Shown: positions 24,223 through 34,843 of the stretch, one piece after another
Layout: each line of letters opens with the position of its first letter
Numbering within the stretch: position 1 is the first letter of the stretch
Assembly (NCBI GenBank): GCA_036924285.1
Contig: JAYKYS010000005.1
Location: 9,362,001 to 9,426,000 of the forward strand
Length of the DNA: 64,000 bases
From: Asterella californica
Lineage: Eukaryota > Streptophyta > Marchantiopsida > Marchantiales > Aytoniaceae
Direction: 5' to 3'
Notes under the pieces: model-generated
Seen by the model: only the letters and a program-made list of their open reading frames with translations
What the model was told of the DNA's origin: nothing
Databases searched by the model: none
Position numbers and translations under genes: made by a program

Positions 24223-25232
24223 TGAAGCACGTAGAAGATTGAAGAAACGATCAGAAGCATAGCACATTGAAAGCAGTACTGAGGTAATTTTCATTTCCTC
24301 CTCCTTCTCCATCACTTCCGCCCTCTATCCCTATGTCTCCCACACTTCCCCGATCATTTGCAAGAAGCCTATCAACCCTTCCTCTCCCTTGAATTTTCTT
24401 TGAGAAGATTGGACGCGGAAGCGCTGTCTAATTTTTGTCAGCCATCTTCTCCAACCTCTTCCCAAATCAAAATTGCTTTTCTTTCAGCCCATTTCAAAAT
24501 TTGATGGTCTGACTATCAATCTTCCTACCCTACTGCTCTATCAATCTTCCTACCCTACTGCTCTTTTGTCTCAGAATCCGTGGACAGAAGACTTGTTTGA
24601 ATGTCTGGACATTTCCAAAAGTCGAATGTTTGCAATTCACATCAAGTAGTTAGATTGGATTGAAATTGGAGTTGTAAGAAGCTTGATGTGAATCCAGAGT
24701 GAACTTGAGAGTTGATTGTTTTTTCGAGAAGTAGGAAATTGAGAATCAAGCTTGTGCCTCCCAAGCTTCATGACTTCTCAAATCCATCTTCCAAGAGAGC
24801 TAGAAGATTGGAAAGGCTGGCAGAATGCGCGAGAAGATGTGAGAGTCCTTTACGAGTCTCTTCTGTCTGACCCATAGCAGCATGTTCCTTCTTCTTCTCG
24901 AATTTTAGAAGAGAGCTATGAGAAGCCTTGCTGGCAGAATCTGGAGGGAATGGTCAAGGGTCATGTCTTTCCGTTACGCAGCAAGCTTCTTCTGAGAGTG
25001 TATGTGAGGTGAGGAGTCGAAAAACAGAGTATGAATGTTTCGTGTGTGTTGCGAGGCTAGATTGCGTGTGTAAGAAGCCGAAGATAGGTGAGATCAGTGA
25101 TGAGAAGCTTGGCTGCGGGAAGTCTTCTAAAGACGTCAGTTAATCAGAAGTTGTCCCCAGAGTCTTCCTAGAGACCACTGTCACCGCAAGAGTCCTCAAC
25201 TTCTTCTGATCCATTCGTAGACTTCACTTCTC
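24223..25232. other. left interior of the large inverted-repeat element
   Basis: Rich in GAAG/CTTC words like the right interior. A 25-bp tandem duplication (CTATCAATCTTCCTACCC units) lies at about 24512-24565. A 71-codon plus-strand ORF at 24928-25143 is Cys-containing but has no recognised motif. The sequence continues on the other side of TE1 at 44704. Confidence 0.5.
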
Positions 25233-25236
25233 ACGT

Positions 25237-27071
25237 TATCGTGTCGGAGATTGCATGAAGGATGTCTAGGAAAACGTGAGGTTCCTGGCTGTGGAGATGC
25301 TGCGTGCTGAAACAGAGACAAGATAGAGAAAAACAACCACGAAAACGAATGCTGCGATATATACCACTCCAAATGTATGTACACTGCCGGTTCTTTCTCC
25401 TAAGAGCACAAAATTGAGAAACAGACCAGAGCAGTCTGTAACCTACTTCAAAGCTCCTAAAACAACCCCTTGAATCACAACTCTGACCCAAAATCACCGA
25501 AGCGTAGCTCAAAGCAAGAAAAACTTCCCTTTGCTAACAAACAGAGCCACATCAGTATCACACGATCCAAACCCAAGTCCAAACCACATCCATGTACAAG
25601 TTCTTAGCTAAAGCTAGTTAGCACAAGATGTATATAGCCAACCAAAACTCTAACGAACTCAAAAGAACGAAACCCGTAGCGAAGAAACCAAAAAAAGTCT
25701 ATCTGAGAACTTCCTCCTTCCACCGAACAGACTTTAGTGGTCGATAGGGTCTCCTCCGCTGACTCCATTAATGCAAGAAACCTTCAGATCCGACTCTTGA
25801 TAGCAGAGATAGCCGTGACCGAACCTTCAAAAACTCCTCCCTGCGGCTTAAAACCGCACACATCGCACAAACGGATCGTCCAAACTGATATCCGTCTTCT
25901 CTGCCTGGTAGATCTAGCTATCCTGAACCCAACAAGACTCCAAACAAGCTGTTTGGAGTTCCTCTTGCAAAACCACGCAAGAAATTTGGTCGCATGTTGC
26001 AAAAAACTGACGTAAATCAGCTCTCTGCGGCTCAAACTCGCTCACCTCACCCAAACCAACAATCCAATCCATGTATTGTCTTCTCCTATGCGTAGATGAA
26101 GACTCCCTGGTCGCGTAGGCACCAAGAACGAAGAGCTTGGCACACCGATCGCGAAGAACAATCCAATTTTAGGTCGGAGGCGATGAAAAACCTGACGCAA
26201 GCGCTTCCCTGCGAGCCAATTTTACTCAGAACTCCTAAACCGCCCGATGAAATTCCGTATCGTCTTCAATTTCCTGTAGAAATCGGTGTTCTGATCTCGA
26301 TTGATCCAAGGACAGCAAGTTTGGACTCCGGAACTTCACAGGTAACCGAAAACTCCAAATCTGCTTCTTGCGTCTCAATTTCTCTCAGTACACACTCCTC
26401 GATCTGCCTCTTCACAAACCGTCTTAACCAGTGCGTAGCCTGCACAGATCTGAACCCAACGACGCCTTGCACGCTTGCATTGGACCTCCAAATCTCTCGA
26501 ACCGTCAGTTGACAAGTCGCAGATGCAAGCTAGCCCCTAAGCTGCCCCCTTGTCACAGTCTTTACGTACGTCTGTCTGTACGTACGAAGTTCTCTCATAA
26601 TAAATGAAGCAGGCCCCTTGCGTCTTTGATATAATGCCTGAAGCCTCAAATACCCCGTCAGCAAGTAACTAGGCTTAGCTTGATTTTGTCTTCTTTCGAG
26701 TCACATTACTTCATCACTAGATGTCCAAACGAAGTAAACAAGATGTCCATGGAAAGCTGACAATGAACTCTACCCATCGATGCGATAAAAGTGAAGATCC
26801 GAAGTTGTGCCAAAAGCCCGTAAGCGGAGGCCTAGCTTGTTTTCTCCATCTTTCGAGTCTTGTAACTTCTCCACTAGGTGTCCAAACGAAGTAGACAAAG
26901 TGCCTATGGAGTGCTGACAAAGAGCTCTATCCACTGATGCGATGAAAGCGAAGATCCGAAATGGTGCCAAAAGTCCGTAAGCTGGAGCTTAACTTGTCTT
27001 CTCATGAATGTCTTTGGAGCGACAAGCATCGAAGTTTGAATTTCAGATAAGAGCCGGTCCACGACACGACA
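25237..27071 (-). repeat. 3' LTR of TE1
   Basis: A direct repeat of 42840-44699. The minus-strand start is TGTCGTGTCGTGGACC (27071). The far end reads TATCGTGTCGGA on the plus strand, against TATTGTGTCGGA in the other LTR. It contains an internal ~158-bp tandem duplication (about 26680-26838 and 26839-26997) that shares GTGTCCAAACGAAGTA and GTGCCAAAAG-CCGTAAGC. Confidence 0.9.
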
Positions 27072-27084
27072 TCCACCCCTTCTG
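27072..27084 (-). other. polypurine tract of TE1
   Basis: The minus strand reads CAGAAGGGGTGGA directly against the TGTCG start of the 3' LTR. This is the position and composition expected for the plus-strand primer. Confidence 0.7.
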
Positions 27085-27158
27085 AACCTGTGCATCCTCC
27101 GGTATGCAACAGAGATACCAACCAAGAAACGGACCGGCACGCACCTCGTCTTATCGTC

Positions 27159-28783
27159 CTACTTCCCATCATAGTCAACCTCACCTTCAAGGTCTTCTGC
27201 ATAATCCTCATCCTCAAACTGAAACTCCGTCAAGATATTTGCTAGATCGACCTCCTCATCTCTCTTTCTGAAAATCTTGACACGTTTATCTGCCACTGGT
27301 ACCTTCAAGCTCGTTCCATCCAACTCTTGCAGAGCGTAAGTTGCGTTGTCATGAACCTTCTTCACCACATATGGACCAAACCATCGCCTGGAAAACTTCC
27401 GGAGTGCACTATGCTAGTTGTCTAGACTGTTGTCATAGACTAACACCCAATCACCTTCCTTGATTTCCCTAGGTCTCAAATGATGTCGATGATCAAATCT
27501 GACCTTGTTCTTCAACCACGCTTCTCGCAGCCTATCCAAAGCAGCTTGGATATCTTCAGGTCTTCTCTCTAACTGCCTAATTCGAATAGCAAGAAGCTCT
27601 TCCCTAGTCAGATTGTCTTCCCAAGATAACACACTCCATGTCAAAACGTGTTCTTCAATCGGCATGATAGGTTTCTGACCTATGATGAGTTCCATCGGCA
27701 TGTAACTTGTCACCGAGCTGTGTGTCATTCTATCTGTCCATAACGAAATGGTAAGGGTCGAGGCCACTCGCGCACCCTTCCGTTGCAGGCCTTCACCAAA
27801 GTCTTCACAATGAGTAGATGATCACGTTCACTCTTGGTATTCCCTTCGGGGTTGTAAGCAGTTATTAGTGACAACCTCACCCCACACCTTGCAAAGAATT
27901 CACGAGCCTCATGTGCATCTAACTCTTCCCGATCTGCAGTGATCTTTCCCACACATCTATATCGACAAACAACCTCTTCCAAGAGAAATCTACATACCCC
28001 TTCAGTTGTCTTTGTCCGAAGCGCCCTACCCTCGACTTGATTGGAAAGATCTTCTCTAGCAAGTATCAAGTATCTCATTTGCCACAATCCAACCGGCATA
28101 ATCACCAAGTCTACCACCCACTTGAAATGTATTGCCAGCGGATAAGTTGGGTGTAATCCGTCACGATGTCAGATGTTTGAATACATCTGACATGTCAAAC
28201 AAGACTCCACAAAAGATATAACATCCTTGTATATGTTTTTCTACCAATACCGCTCTTTCATCTTTGTAAAAGTGGCCCAAATTCCTCGATGTCCAGCCCA
28301 AAGACTCTCATGGAACGCCTTGAGTAACTTCTGCTGATCTTCCTTGTTGCAAATCACCCGTAGCGGTACCCCATCTTTCTGTTTCGGTCGTTTTCAAAGA
28401 AACCCATCCTGCAGTATGAAGTTGTAGGCCTTCCTTCGAACTCTCCAAAACCTCTCATCCGTCCAACCTGTCTGCTTAACCATCATACTAAGGTACCTCC
28501 CGATATCAAGCAAATCATCATCATACAACCCTTCAACAAATAACTCATCTTCTCTTCCTGTCTGTGCAATCGAATAGAACTCTGTACCCACGTCGTCAAT
28601 GTCTTCTACCATCTCATCCTCCCCATCATATCGAGCCCGAGATAACATATCCGCCATCAGATTATCCTTCTCTGCGATATGTCTAAACTCCGGGTTCAAC
28701 GACTTGATATATGCGATCCATCGTAACATCGCAATATCAGGAGTTGAACAATTCATGATCATCCATAACAACGGCAAGCAATC
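27159..28783 (-). pseudogene. TE1 RNase H C-terminus and integrase, degraded
   Basis: The segment resumes at the TE2 insertion point: C-terminal RNase H and tether with a NPEFRHIAEKDNLMADMLSR stretch, then an integrase with zinc-binding HESLWAGHRG and CLTCQMY. Core-domain pieces include VDLVIMP, ITADREELDA and NPEGNTKSERDH (catalytic Asp and Glu regions recognisable). The C-terminal GPY/F-type module is RRWFGPYVVKK, followed by an acidic tail ending at 27159. Several in-frame stops and frame changes (for example near 28394, 28240, 27725 and 27414) make it inactive. It would have catalysed insertion of TE1 DNA copies. Confidence 0.85.
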
Positions 28784-29284
28784 TGTCGTGCGCATACACA
28801 TCGCTACATAACATACATCGCTGTCAGAGATATATCACACACACAACACATGGACGATGTCATACACATACACAAGTGTACCACATTGATAACAAGGTAT
28901 GTACTCACTCCACCATGCCAACTGACACTAGACAATCACTACAGTCGAGCCAAATCCACTCTGTGCTCGCAGAGAATCCAGATCTCACTCACAAGACTAC
29001 CCACCATAGCCAGGAGCTTGAAGACTCAACTTGAAGAACTGAGGTCTCCAAGCCCTACCTGCGAAGTATATCTCTTGTGGGCACTCCTACCAACTTGCCC
29101 TAACTGCACTAACGGTCTTATCGAGATTCCCCACTTCGCACTCGGTCAACCTAGTTGAGTAGCCAAACTGACGTGACAGCTGTCGTGCGCATACATATCG
29201 CTACACAACATACATCGCTGTCAGAGGTACATCACACACACACAACACATGGACGATGTCATACACATACACAAGTGTACCACA
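28784..29284 (-). repeat. anomalous 3' end of TE2: B'-A-B block instead of a normal LTR
   Basis: Reading from the polypurine tract, there is a 104-bp block B' (29284-29181, starting TGTGGTACAC and ending GCACGACA). Two bases GC follow, then a 292-bp block A (29178-28887) matching the first 291 bp of the 5' LTR (38537-38247). A second near-copy of the 104-bp block, B (28885-28784), is flush with the target duplication. Block B is not found in the 5' LTR or in copy A, and about 1.1 kb of the 5' LTR is missing here. Confidence 0.8.
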
Positions 29285-29298
29285 ATCGCCCCCCTAAC
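29285..29298 (-). other. polypurine tract of TE2
   Basis: The minus strand reads GTTAGGGGGGCGAT immediately before TGTGGTACAC, the apparent start of the 3' terminal block. Confidence 0.7.
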
Positions 29299-29457
29299 TG
29301 GCGGTTAGGTCCCTCTAACTCCAGATAGCTCCATATCTCAACTACGCGATATACACCTTCATGGGTGCAAGGATCAGGAGGCCGGGTGCTACATTGCCCC
29401 ATCGTTAGTCGCCTGTCTGCAATCCATACCACGCAAAGATCTAATCGGCTATCCCTA

Positions 29458-30858
29458 CTATATACATCGAGGAAAAACCCACTGTCCAATAGAGATGACA
29501 GTGAGAGGTGGAGTCAAACATGACATGTGCCAACCTCTCGAACAACCATCACACACCAACATACGGGCTGCTCTTCCAGCAGACCCACACAACATACACC
29601 TCAAGCCCGCACGTACAACTGCCAAGCTTGGGTCAACGGTATCATCGATGTTGGGAAGATGACATGGTGCGCAATTACGCACATGGTCCTTCCAAACAAC
29701 ACCATCACGACCCTCTAACATGAGTACTCCAGAAGGTAACACCTCACGCACTCGTAAAATAATGCGTCCTGCGGTCACAGCCAACGTCGTCGGTGCAGTT
29801 TGCTGCAGATAGATATAATCGCCAGGATGAAACTTGCGAATTGATGACCGATAACCTCCTCCTCAGATGGTTGCATATCGCAACGTGTCTCTATGCTGAG
29901 CAATCGCTAGATTCTCAAAAGTCATGGGCATAACTCTCCGAAATGTCTCTGCTCGTTGAGAACATGCTCTCACCCACATATCCGGGTCATCAAGGTTCAG
30001 CACCTCAGCAGAATCACGACGGATGACCGAAGGTACATCTGGATCTCGACCGTATAATAGAAAATACGGTGAGAAGGAAGCCAAAGACGCTTGTCGACTA
30101 AAACGGTAGCTCATAGCCAACCATGATAACTGCACATCCCAGTCTCCCAAGTGGCCTTTCTGCAAGCCATACTTGTGCAATCCTCTTTTCACCGTCTGAA
30201 CTACCCTCTCCGTCAAACCATCCGCTTCAGGATGATCTCGAGATGTAGTTCGATGATCAATCAGCGCCTGATCACACAAGATCTGAAACTCACCAAGGAA
30301 CTCTGTACCTTGGTCTGTCAGCACTTCAGCTGGTGCTCCAAAACGACTCAACACTCGATCTAAGAACGCATACGCCATCCCTTCACTCGCCTTGTCTGGT
30401 AATGCCACCAACTCAATCCACTTGGAGAAGTGCTCCACCATCACCAACACATACCGATGATGACGTACAGTCAACGGTAAAGGTCTCGCAAAATCCAAAC
30501 TCCAACGGTAACCTAACCCCATAATCGGTAAGGGGTGTAATTGTGAAGTAGGAGCATTAAACGATGCTCGTACTCGATCACAAACCACACATCGTGCGAC
30601 AAACTGTTGCACATCGACGTGCATACCACGCCACCAATACTGTCCTTGGAGTAAGCTATGCGTACGTTTCACTCCAAAATGTCCCAACTCCTCATGAGCA
30701 TGTCGTACTAATTGTGTCCTCTGGGATGGATGTGGCACTATTCGTACTCTCTCATCATCTCACACTCGAAGTACATGTCGTCTTTCTCGTCAAAATCTCT
30801 TCGCTCGTTGAAAGACACGATCTCGTTCCTTGGCACTTACTGTGCGTACCACCACACC
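29458..30858 (-). pseudogene. TE2 integrase with C-terminal PHD finger, degraded
   Basis: The HHCC zinc-binding region reads HAHEELGHFG ... CVVCDR. The catalytic core keeps Asp in WSLDFA, Asp in LTDQGTEF and Glu in ADGLTERVVQ. The core frame ends at TGA 29863-29865, but the same frame continues with RKFHPGDYIYLQQ and a GVLMLEG module, so this is one nonsense change rather than a domain end. The last ~45 residues (29598-29464) form a PHD-type zinc finger: CMLC, CDGC, WHMSC, TPPL and QWVFPRC. The seventh zinc ligand is F where Cys is expected (WVCPxC in the family). In TE integrases, C-terminal chromatin-binding modules such as chromodomains guide target choice. A PHD finger, which typically reads the histone H3 tail, could do the same here. 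That is inference. Confidence 0.85.
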
Positions 30859-31063
30859 AGTACGTAGATACTCCATCACGGTCACATCGTCATGGATATC
30901 TCGCTGGTTTGGAACACCATCTCCACCCTCAAGATCTGGAGACTCGTCATCTTCGTCTTGAGAAAGATACGACTTGGCCCTCCATACTAGAGTTTATGAC
31001 CAACACACAAAGAAAGACAGATGCATGCCACCCTGGCACTATTTCCTCATCAACCTCGTCATG

Positions 31064-32545
31064 TCATCGAGCCGCAGTCTGATCCTGCTGACTCGTGCAT
31101 GGGTTACGACTCAACCCATCAGCATCTAGGTTTGCAACTCCCGGTTTATGCACTACCTGGAAGTCATACTCCTGTAAGATCAGAGCCCATCGTGCAAGCT
31201 TCCCTGTAAGCTTGTCGGACTCCATCAACCACTTGAGCGGCTGGTGATCAGTGATGAGAGTAAAGGGGTTCCCAAACAAGTAACATCGAAAGTGTGCAAC
31301 AGCCCACATTGCAGCTAAACACTCCCTCTCGTACGAACTGTACCTCGTCTCCGCCGAATTGTTGGAGCAACTGGCATACGCCACCACAAACTCCTTTTTC
31401 TCATCATCATGTTGAGTCAACACTGCTCCAAGCCCCAACATACTCCAATCAGTGTGTAGTTGAAAAGGACGTCCCCTCACGGGTCTCCTCAAGATGGGAG
31501 CAGATGTCAACTTATCCTTGAGCTCCACAAAAGCTCGCTCCTGCTCATCTCCCCACTGCCACTCCTGGTCCACCTTCATCAGCTTGGTCAATGGCTTCGC
31601 AATTGCACTAAACCCTTTCACATATCGACGATAAAAGTTCGCCAAACCAACAAATGCTCGAACTCGACTCACATCTGTGGGACGTGGGATACGTGCAATG
31701 GTCTCGACCTTTGTCTGTTGAACACCCAATCCACCTGGGTAGATGGTGTGACTCAGATACTCTACCAACTCCTGGAAGAACTTGCACTTCTCAGGGTGTA
31801 ACTTCAACCCATGAGCTCTCAACAGCTCGAACACATCTCGTAAGTGTCTCTCGTGCTCTTCCACTGTAGCACTATAGACTAAGATGTCGTCAATATAGCA
31901 TCTGACAAAATCCAATCCTGCTAGGATCCTATCCATCACTCTTTGGAATTCAGCAGGGGCGTTCTTCAACCCAAATGGTAAGAACCGCCACTGATACAAA
32001 CAATCCTTGCCGTGAGAGTCAATCCCCCAGAATGCTGTCTTGGGCTTATCTTCTTCTCTCACCGGCAACTGATGATACCCTGCTCGAAGATCCAAAGTAC
32101 TGAAGACCTTCACATGCCCCACTGCATCAAAGATCTCCTCAGGTGTCGGCATGGCATACTTATCGGACTTCGTCTGCCGATTGATAAGACGGTAGTCTCC
32201 ACACATGCGCCTATCCGTGTAGTTGTCATACATATCCTTCTTTGCTGGCATAACTGTGGCAGATGCATACTCTCCATGCGACATCTCCACCAACCCAGCT
32301 TCCACCAAATCTTGAGTCATACTCTAGATCAAGATTCTCTCCATGTCACTGTATCTGTAAGGACGTCGAAAGATTGACGTGTCATTAGCCAAGTCGATCC
32401 GTATATCCGGTCCCTTCAAGGTACCCAAATCCTTCATACTAAAGACAAAACAATTCCTGTAGCTCTTCAGGAATCTTTGAACTCTTCGTCTCTCCTCTCT
32501 TATAAGCTTGGGTCCAATCTCCGGCTCCCAAGTATCCTCTGTCAC
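31064..32545 (-). pseudogene. TE2 reverse transcriptase and RNase H, one nonsense codon
   Basis: A gypsy-type reverse transcriptase follows the methyltransferase. Visible motifs are DYRLINRQT, FSTLDLRAGYHQ (catalytic Asp), FLPFGLKNAP and RCYIDDILVYS (YIDD catalytic pair). RNase H has Asp in LHTDWS, Glu in YERECLA, Asp in LITDHQPL and a late Asp in NLDADGLS. A TAG at 32324-32326 splits the frame: the upstream 73 residues (WEPEIGPKLIREERRR...) are in the same frame as the catalytic part. Otherwise the 418 codons from 32320 are uninterrupted. The enzyme would copy TE2 RNA into DNA. Confidence 0.92.
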
Positions 32546-32695
32546 AATGCTAGAGGTAGAAGACGAAGTCGTTGACTGCTATCTTGCAGCCTCTGGAGCA
32601 GTTTCTTTCTACTCACCACCAACAACCTCCACCGCTACTGTGCGAAAAACTTCTGCACTTCTAGCTGCAAGCTCCACACTCTCTCCTACGACATC

Positions 32696-33776
32696 TCATG
32701 ATGTCCAAGGATGACGAACTCCATGCGCCTCGTCCCCAGCCTTTGCCTCCACCGACTCGGTAGGCAAAGAGCTCAGGAGTGTCCGAGCAGTAACACCTGT
32801 CGATCGCATCCAACGCTGCTCAGCCAATCCAAGACTAACAATCCATGTTAAGCAGTTCAAGTCCATTGCTTGATCCAACACTTGACGACATGAAGCCTCC
32901 GACACCGAAGCTATTGCCGTCGTACCCGTAGGAAAACCCATCGCTCTCACTCTCTCATCGGCATTGGGCTCCACCAACTGTTGTAACCGAGCATCTCACA
33001 CAAGCTCAGGTCCTCCATCTCTGTAAGCATGTGACGTTGGAAAGCTCACCAAAGTGGGTAACCCTGTCATGGGTCATCCCACTAGGATCATCACTGCCAT
33101 GGGTGACTTGTCAACGACTCTCACTACTTGAGATCGTTGTCCTGCATCCAAGATGCCATCAACTGTGAGGTGCGCTGGTCGTCTCACTGCATCGTGTGTG
33201 CGCTTGAGCACCTCCCTCGGTAACAAGTTCGTCCACCACAACCGTGGACGATGTGCACGAGATCCCACTCTCGCTGCATCTAACAAGACTGCTGGTCCAA
33301 CTCAAGACCGCACCTGGTGCACATTCGTCATCATATGCGCACGAACATCACCCAACAAAGGAACGTTCTCCAAGATGTACGCTGGAGAATCCACTTGATG
33401 CATCTGGAGATGTCGTAAGATTCGTAACATCTCCCAGAACATGCTAGATCCTGATCTGTAAACCCTGACCTCTCTCAGCACGCGTGTGACCTTGACATGA
33501 CCACCCGGCTATCACCAAGTGAATGGTGTCAACAAACGTGAGATCCTGTGCCCCCAGCAGCGAAATATCTGACGATAATGCTTGCTGGTATCCTCTAACA
33601 GCTGATATAGACAACAACTCAGGATATCTATGCACCAAACGCACCACGTGACGCAATGAGACATGTCTTGCGACCTCATCTCTCTCCACATACAAGTATC
33701 GCTGTACTTGTATGCCTGCCTACAATATCGCAGCCAAACCTGTGCTGATCCCTCCAAACAGCTCCAGCACACACAC
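32696..33776 (-). pseudogene. C5 cytosine DNA methyltransferase domain carried by TE2
   Basis: It lies between protease and reverse transcriptase. Conserved C5-methyltransferase motifs appear in the normal order. Motif I is VLELFGGISTGL (S-adenosylmethionine binding, from 33776), followed by RYLYVERD. Motif IV is IAGWSCQGH, with the catalytic Cys codon at 33495-33497 and Ser where the family has Pro (PCQ). Motif VI is YILENV (33362-33370). Motif VIII is HRPRLWWTN (33227-33250). Then a target-recognition-sized stretch and a motif X-like MGFPTGTTA ... LDQAMDLNCLTW (to about 32850). The order is unpermuted, so it is not DRM-derived. The G-I-x-T-G-L form of motif I looks DNMT3-like by eye. The frame is broken by TAG (33720), a frameshift at about 33447-33475 and three TGA codons (about 33290, 33074, 33000). 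An active parent would methylate cytosine, possibly in newly made element DNA. Confidence 0.88.
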
Positions 33777-34843
33777 ACCCTCTTTTGGATACTGCCATGC
33801 AATGGGAGTCGTATCCAACGGTGTTAAGGTCACAAGGTCAGTAACAGGAACACCCCGATGTTCCTCTACTGGCAATACAAAGGCTTCACTCCAAGCTTGA
33901 TGTACCAACCGATCGGCATATTGCTGCAACTCTCCACTCGAACTCCAGAGTGGAACATCCAAAGCAGATGGTACTAACGTAGACATGCTAGGCATGTCCT
34001 CCACCTCCTCAAAGATTGGAGTATTCTCCGCATGGACATTGTCCTCTAACAACTCGTCAGGCCAAGTGATGACCAAACTGAACCCTACAACGGATGCCAT
34101 CGTCTCTGATGTAAGCTCCGTTGTCCCAACTCTAGCACTGAACCGCACTGGTAAGCGGCTCACTCGTCTCTCACCGGACTGCCAACCTGGTCTGTAAGAT
34201 GCGGTCTCCGCCCAATAGTCGATCACGAACCTCATAGGGTACAATACAACACCTCCAACCAATACATCATAAGACTCCACGGCCGTAACGATAGCCTTGG
34301 CCCTCACCATGGAACCATCCATGGGAAGATCTGGTCTAATTCTCACCGTCAGCAACTCGTGTGTCATGTGTAGAGTTGTACCTCCTGATCCCCTAGAGAT
34401 GTCTGTAGCTGGAATGGACATCTCTCCACTTCGGACTTCCTCAGCCCCAAACCGATACACGTCGTCTTTCTCAACATCAACGGTTGGGCTTCAGAGTCTA
34501 ACAACACTTTCTGTGGTCGATACATCTTCCCTGAAGGTGCCACCAAACAGAAGATACCACTTTTGTTGTCCAACAACACCACACCTGGTGCCAATCCAGC
34601 ACGGTCAATTGCCGGCTTAGCTGGTAACTCATCTAGTGTGGTAGTCGCTGCTTGCCAAGTACCACTAGTAGCTGTCCTGATCTTCGACTCCATGGACACA
34701 TCTATCGTCTCTTGCTGAACCACTTCAGCACTAGAGGTAACCACATCCTCGCTCTCACTAAGCGTGGCTGCCAACTGGAACACTAGAGCCAAGCTGACTC
34801 CCAATGCTCTCATATCCGTGGCTGAAAATAGTGAGGCTCGCAA
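33777..34843 (-). pseudogene. TE2 aspartic protease region, frameshifted
   Basis: A retropepsin-like domain aligning with 1-960 of copy A. The catalytic triplet reads DSE (LLDSEAQPLM) where copy A has DSG, a GGA to GAA change that should inactivate the enzyme. A frame change near 34365-34460 separates this part from the YDVLVGG strand and the linker leading into the methyltransferase (34460-33777). A 1-bp insertion near 34858 also puts it out of frame with gag. The active enzyme would process the polyprotein. Confidence 0.85.

Noticed and set aside
28784..29284. B-A-B block as a separate small TRIM-type element
   Set aside because: It has B terminal repeats starting TG and ending CA, but block A is clearly TE2 LTR sequence and the block sits exactly between the TE2 polypurine tract and the TE2 target duplication, so it is treated as the TE2 3' end.
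30564..31082. 172-codon plus-strand ORF
   Set aside because: Antisense to the TE2 integrase and RNase H region.
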